This document shows positions 63,672-64,000 of a DNA stretch of 64,000 nucleotides, one piece after another. Source of the stretch: Brachycybe producta. Lineage: Eukaryota; Arthropoda; Diplopoda; Playtdesmida; Andrognathidae. The position numbers were made by a program, and so were the translations under genes. Under the pieces are notes generated by a model. It was given only the letters and a program-made list of their open reading frames with translations. It had not been told where the DNA came from and did not search any database. The DNA lies in NCBI GenBank assembly GCA_036925085.1, contig JAUPFP010000176.1, positions 41,001 to 105,000 of the forward strand, in the 5' to 3' direction. How positions within the stretch are numbered: position 1 is the stretch's first letter; the number at the start of each line of letters is the position of its first letter.

Positions 63672-64000
63672 AGCCTTGTTCCCATTGGGGCGAAAAATTA
63701 GAACTTTTTGAAAATTCCAACTGGTGAAAAATTGAACACACTTGACCTTTGCCAATGATAGTGAATGGCTGGGGGCCATGTTTTTCTATTTTTCACTAGT
63801 TGAAATTTTCAAAAAGTTCAAATTTTCAAAAAGTTAAAAAATTTTCAAAAAGTTCAAATTTTCAAAAAGTTAAAAAATTTTCAAAAAGTTCAAATTTTCA
63901 AAAAGTTAAAAAATTTTCAAAAAGTTTCAAAGTTTCAACTGGTAAAAAATAGAACAAATGTATGTGCCCCCCCCCCCCGCCGCATATTCACTATCATAGG
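63672..64000. mobile_element. TGGAAACAAGGCC-family element, cut by window end
   Basis: Begins TAAGCCTTGTTCCCATTGGG, the complement of the terminus at 61541. Its other end lies beyond the window. Confidence 0.55.
63801..63930. repeat. 36-bp tandem repeat, about 3.5 units
   Basis: The unit is ATTTTCAAAAAGTTCAA plus ATTTTCAAAAAGTTAAAAA, itself two related halves. Units are identical, so expansion is recent. It lies inside the element above. Confidence 0.92.

Overview
This window is AT-rich animal nuclear DNA, most like a repeat-dense invertebrate genome. It has long A/T and G/C homopolymers, many microsatellites, dozens of inverted-repeat DNA elements, LINE tails and LTR elements, and signals for splicing and poly(A). 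There are no operons, bacterial start signals or CRISPR arrays. I could not name the species and found no convincing host exon, so the window is probably intergenic or intronic.

Layout. 1-4.4 kb: AT-rich DNA, a palindrome-bearing minisatellite (1226-1954) and a Tc1/mariner-like MITE. 4.4-36 kb: a mosaic of inverted-repeat elements in about 15 families that recur across the window, many nested: an approximately 790-bp foldback family (five copies), MULE-like MITEs with 9-bp target duplications (six copies plus a sister family), TTAA-flanked families, a hAT-like element with a perfect 8-bp duplication, an LTR-like promoter segment at 24.3 kb, and a CTATCGCGATAG-type palindrome family. 36.5-37.5 kb: a LINE tail split by a reverse-strand solo LTR. 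38.5-39.7 kb: one DNA element inside another. 49.3-64 kb: more of the same families, several again nested.

The centre is a complete, very young LTR retrotransposon (39864-49299). Its 560-bp LTRs look identical and it is flanked by the 4-bp duplication TTAT. It has a PBS, a 1.5-kb leader, one uninterrupted 2036-codon frame, a 0.7-kb 3' region and a PPT. The frame encodes Gag, a CCHC knuckle, an aspartic protease and the beta-rich segment that normally precedes reverse transcriptase. It then departs from Ty3/Gypsy order: there is no RT, RNase H or integrase. In their place are a Lys-rich segment and a roughly 680-residue proline/arginine-rich protein with an unrecognised C-terminal domain. The element therefore probably depends on another element's polymerase and integrase.

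Three unusual layers sit on this element. (1) About 20 short palindromes of the form CGG-N3-CCG, with outer arms that co-vary, occur in LTR, leader and coding sequence. (2) A near-ideal 64-nt intron lies exactly where the protease half meets the new protein. Removing it places a stop at the junction, while a second GTAAGT inside gag would splice in frame to the same acceptor. (3) There is a CACGTG cluster in the leader and a CCCCGTTGGG hairpin repeat in the 3' region, next to an internal A20 tract. A related, diverged solo LTR at 36.8 kb keeps both the palindromic promoter and one CGG-N3-CCG site.
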